64,000 nt of DNA from Astrocystis sublimbata. Taxonomy: Eukaryota; Ascomycota; Sordariomycetes; Xylariales; Xylariaceae. How positions within the stretch are numbered: the stretch's first letter is position 1; each line of letters opens with the position of its first letter. The stretch spans positions 248,001 through 312,000 of the forward strand of contig JAJNNY010000039.1 of assembly GCA_022453515.1 (NCBI GenBank). Direction: 5' to 3'. A model generated the notes under the pieces. It saw only the letters and a program-made list of their open reading frames with translations, had not been told where the DNA came from and did not search any database. The position numbers and the translations under genes were made by a program. Below are positions 60,140 to 64,000 of this stretch, one piece after another.

Positions 60140-61316
60140 CTAATCAGCGAGCCCTCCGTGAAGAATTGCCTCCAGGAACTGAATCTGTGCCTGCGAAACC
60201 TTTTCCGAACCATCTCCGCTCAAGACGGTCAAATGTCCTTTGCCTTTGACAGTATACAACTCCTTGGGCTGCTGGAACTTCTCAAAAGCTTCAATTTGCT
60301 CCTCGGGTGGCGACATGGCATCTATAGTGATTCATTAGTCTTCAAACTTCTAATTGTCCATATTCATAGCAATCTCTTTTCGTGCGCTGCAACGGACTCT
60401 CAAAACTGAGGATCTCAACTTACCTAACTCAGGTACAATCATCATGACGGGTGTCACATCAAGCATACAAAGCAGTGACTTCGGCTCGAACAGTGCCAAC
60501 TTGTAGTACGACTGCAGAGTGATGCGATTGCGAAAGCTGGGCGCGCCCCTATCGATCACGGCATTCATGAATTGGAACGATTCGAGGCCGCCGGGCCCTC
60601 CCGAGCCCGCCATCCCGATTGGGTTCTCGCCCCTGGCATTGAAAGGCGGCAGCGTGAACGCTTCGTTGCCGCGAAGTTGGGATTGCCGGTCCTTGATGAT
60701 TTGAACGAAGGCTTTTTCACGCTTTTCGGGCTTTACGAAGCTTAGAATAGGACAGACCATCACTAGTGCTTTGACGCGACGATCCAGAGAAGCTGTGCAA
60801 GCACTGACCGTGGCACCAAATGACATGCCCCAAAGGGTAATTTGCGATGCATCGACACTTGGGAGAGCACTGATGTGTGTGATGATGTCTGCCAGTGATA
60901 CCGACATGTGAGCTGACGTCTATGACGTTTGAATGCAAACTGCTTACCTGTGAGATCCTCAGCTTGTCGCAAGGGATCAATCTGGTTTCTTGGTGATCCG
61001 TCACTATCTCCGATGTTTCGAGGATCGTAAATGAAAGCGTTGAAACCCGATGATTGGAATACTTCCGCAACATCTGGCAGGAGCATCTCTTTCACGCAAT
61101 TGAACTACAACAGATTTAGCATGCTGCATCAGTAGTTTTGTACAACTCGAGTGGAGCATCGGACGATTATGAGTTCTATCTCGATGTTTTAAGACTTACC
61201 CCAGGTGTCATGATGATTGCGGGTGCCGGACCAGCAACTGCATAGAAACATCCCCGAATGGTCGTGTTGTCGATCGTCCGGCATTCTATGACTTGAAATG
61301 CGCTGATAGGAGCCAT
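60140..61316 (-). CDS. alpha/beta hydrolase of the cluster
   Basis: An alpha/beta hydrolase, possibly a thioesterase-like or dienelactone-like hydrolase that releases or modifies the polyketide. Exons: 61316-61200, 61104-60948, 60912-60424 and 60321-60140, 314 residues. Motifs: an oxyanion-type TPGFNCVKE region, FIYDPRNIGDSDGSPRNQIDP, the nucleophile elbow LWGMSFGATVS (GxSxG) and the His segment KGKGHLTVLSGDG. There is no signal peptide. The start ATG lies 1.1 kb from the PKS start and the two genes are divergent, which fits a shared promoter. Hydrolases of this kind occur frequently beside highly reducing PKS genes. Confidence 0.9.
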
Positions 61317-62456
61317 CTTAGAATATTCATGCACGTAGAATTCGACCTTTCAAAGCCACTAAGCACAGAGAGTTGATCTATAGCAAAGAAAATCTTCTGA
61401 TAATTCGGGAACTTGATATCATATGGATGGTAAAGGGCGTTCCTCGTAATATGCTCAATTCGATTATCCTCGCACTATGACATCCGAATATCTGACGAAG
61501 AGGCACGATAAAAGATTCACGTTAAATCTAGATCAACAAATAAACTGTTGGAGGATAGGAGCTCAACTTCGATCTCATGTACGTCAGATCTTGTGCCTCC
61601 AATTAGAGGGCCTTAAAAGAAAGTTACAGAGCTACATTGCATGACTAGGTGAGGAATCGAATAAGCCTACCAATTCAATGTAGCAATGTAAGTGGGTCGG
61701 GATAAAACCCCGATAATCTTCATCTCCATATATGCAACGTAATGTGGGTTAACAACTTATGCATGGCGAATGACCTAGAGGTATTGTAAGCTTATCCCTC
61801 ATGCAACCGCAAGATTATCAGCTTCTTATCGCCATAGAAACCTCTACCCAACCTGTTCTCTGTTTTTTTACGACTTTGATCTTACTACTCTCATGTCTCA
61901 TCAGCTGACGACGCATCGCCTGCGGTAGACTTCGTATGAGCCTCATGACGGGATTTCGGCCTCGGACATCAACCACCGAACAAAAAAAAGGCTTCCGTTT
62001 GCATGCATTCAGTATAATCGAAGAACATCATCGACGTATTGTCAGAGTCTGACTCTTACTAAGGGCCAATTACACACAAGTTGTGCCAATAGCATCATCA
62101 GTGGTGGTTGGTATCAGTTGAACGCCATGCCACAGTTTGCCACTATGACGCAGCAGAGCGGACTTCGGAGGCTTCGAAAGAGTAACCGTGCATGCGATAA
62201 CAGTAGAGAGTCTTGTTTGTTATGTCGCTGATCACCGATACTGCTGCCTTGTATAGGCAAACAATTGATGGCGCAGCTCGTTAGATCATATCCAACTTGC
62301 TGTGTTTTATCGCCATATATAACTGCAGCACACTTCTTAACAGCTCCACGATGCAATAGCAGGAACTCACACTCGTAACAAGCCGGCTCTTGTCAGAAAA
62401 CAGGAAGACTTGACAGAATTACCATTTTCACTCTTAGATCGTTCTACTTCAAAGCT
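61317..62456. other. divergent promoter region, hydrolase / PKS
   Basis: 1.1 kb between divergent starts. AT-rich, no supported gene. A minus-strand frame at 62114-62356 is not convincing. It is the likely site for cluster-regulator binding, but no site could be assigned. Confidence 0.35.
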
Positions 62457-64000
62457 ATGGCGTCTTCACATTTCGTCCAGGAGCCAGTGGCCATCATTGG
62501 TTTTGCCTGTCGTTTGCCTGGCGGAAACACAAATCCCACGAAGCTCTGGAGCTTCCTCGAGAACGGCGGAGTGGCCTCAAACAAAGTCCCCAAGTCCAGA
62601 TTCAATATCGACGGGCACTGGGATGGTTCACATAAACCACGGACTATGCGCCCTTTGGGCGGTATGTTCTTGGACGGCATCGATCCAGCGGACTTCGATG
62701 CCTCATTTTTCCAAATCTCAAAGGTGGAAGCAATCTCAATGGATCCAAACCAACGTCAAATGCTTGAAGTGGTTTTTGAGGGGCTGGAGAACTCTGGTGT
62801 CACTCTAGAAAGCCTCGATGGTGGTCCTGTGGGCTGCTTTGTGGGTTCTTTCGCCTCAGGTAAGTTCAAGTTATCTTCTTCCTTTTAAAGGTACACTGAT
62901 ATTAACTCGAAACTATAGACTACGCCGACATGCAAACACGCGACCCGGAAGACCGACCGGCGAATATCACCGTAGGAGCCGGCCGCGCCATCTTAGCAAA
63001 CAGGCTGAGTCACTTCCTAAATATCAAAGGGCCGAGGCAAGCAACGCTCCGATCGAAAGCAAGAAATACAAGCTAACATGGGCGTATAGTATGACCATTG
63101 ATACCGCCTGTTCCGGCAGCATGATTGGTGTTGATGTCGCCTGTCGCTACTTGCATTCACGTGAGATCGATACGGCTATCATTGCAACCAGCAATCTCTA
63201 TCTTAACCCAGAACATGTCATGGATACGGGGGCCGTCGGGAATGCCCATTCGCCTACAGGTCTATGTCACACTTTCGATGTTTCTGCGGACGGCTACGTC
63301 AAAGCGGAAGCCGTAAGTAGCCTGATAATCAAGCGGCTCTCTGACGCCATTCGTGATGGTGATCCCATTCGCGCAGTTATCCGGGGCTCCGCTAATAACA
63401 GCGATGGTCGCACTCCTGGTATCGCTAGCCCCAGTGCCGAAGCCCAAGCCGTGGCTATTCGATCAGCCTACGCTAATGCTGGGATCACCGACTTCAATGG
63501 TACAGCATATTTGGAATGCCACGGAACCGGCACGCAGGTAAATCATTGTCTGCAGAGTTTATTGCAATCAATCTGCTAACAAGCCGTAGGCTGGAGACCC
63601 GACTGAGGTCGGAGGCGCTAGCTCCGTATTTGCGGCCACACGCTCCGCAGACACGCCCCTGATTATTGGTTCGGTATGTTCACATACATTTAAATGCTGA
63701 TACCATGTTTTTCTTCTGTCCTTATCTTTCTGCACTAGTTAGCATACTGACATAATATCTTGCTAGATCAAAAGTAATGTAGGACACGCGGAACCAGCAG
63801 CAGGGATTTCGGGCCTCATGAAAGCCACAATGGCGATAGAAAAGGGGCTCATACCAGGAAATCCCACGTTCGAGAATCCTAGTCCCAAAAGTAAGGTATC
63901 TTTGGAATTTTTGAATATGTTCCGCCGCTGACATCAATTAGTTGATTTCGCCAGTTGGAAAGTCAAAGCTTCACGGACTGCTCTTCCATGGCCTGAGTGC
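62457..64000 (+). CDS. highly reducing type I polyketide synthase, 5' part (KS domain)
   Basis: Iterative PKS; only the beta-ketoacyl synthase domain is inside the window. Exons: 62457-62859, 62919-63036, 63090-63537, 63590-63673, 63767-63890 and 63942 to the window edge. Motifs: [32 protein letters not shown] (typical of reducing PKSs), the active-site Cys in DTACSGS (about residue 181), [16 protein letters not shown] with the first His, and [11 protein letters not shown] with the second His. All catalytic residues of the KS are present. The second intron (63037-63089) has a GC donor (AG|GCAAGC) just before the active-site exon. The downstream AT, DH, ER, KR and ACP domains are expected beyond the window but are not seen. 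Confidence 0.93.

Overview
The window is chromosomal DNA of a filamentous ascomycete (Pezizomycotina, probably a Sordariomycete). The evidence is short spliceosomal introns (about 46-125 bp), intron-containing nuclear tRNA genes, fungal versions of eIF5B, Hsp88 and a Set3-type protein, a Zn(II)2Cys6 regulator, and a reducing polyketide synthase. The species is inferred from gene style only. Exon borders were worked out by hand from splice signals, reading phase and recalled family motifs.

Layout. (1) 1-12.1 kb is a housekeeping block, all on the minus strand: eIF5B, two closely spaced intron-containing tRNA genes (Arg-UCG, then Glu-CUC), the Hsp110-class chaperone Hsp88, and mitochondrial N-acetylglutamate synthase. 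(2) 13.4-19.0 kb holds two plus-strand accessory enzymes, an intron-rich amidase-signature protein and a secreted GMC flavoprotein. (3) 19.0-25.6 kb is 6.6 kb with no recognisable gene, followed by an uninterrupted PHD/SET (Set3-like) gene, a long non-coding stretch and a tRNA-Cys gene. (4) 31.5-45.5 kb looks like a small catabolic cluster: a 5-oxoprolinase/hydantoinase fusion, a divergent Dal5-type transporter, an aspartate-aminotransferase-type enzyme, an HpcH/HpaI aldolase and a Zn2Cys6 transcription factor. (5) 46.6-51.2 kb has two unrecognised proteins arranged tail to tail and a small secreted protein. (6) 52.0-64.0 kb looks like one edge of a secondary-metabolite cluster: a cytochrome P450 with a frameshift, a berberine-bridge-type FAD oxidase, an SDR, an alpha/beta hydrolase, and the 5' part of a highly reducing PKS that runs off the window.

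How the genes may work together. The region 4 enzymes could convert a 5-oxoproline-type lactam to a glutamate analogue, transaminate it and cleave the resulting 2-oxo acid with the aldolase. This is an inference from family chemistry. In region 6 the PKS would build the carbon chain, and the hydrolase, SDR, FAD oxidase and P450 would tailor it. The P450 heme-binding loop is out of frame, so that step may be lost in this strain.

Points of most interest are a tandem exon-intron duplication that creates a 15-residue cassette exon in the amidase, two GC-AG introns next to active-site codons, an ATGA-overlapping uORF on the N-acetylglutamate synthase gene, and the proposed lactam/hydroxyglutamate cluster.
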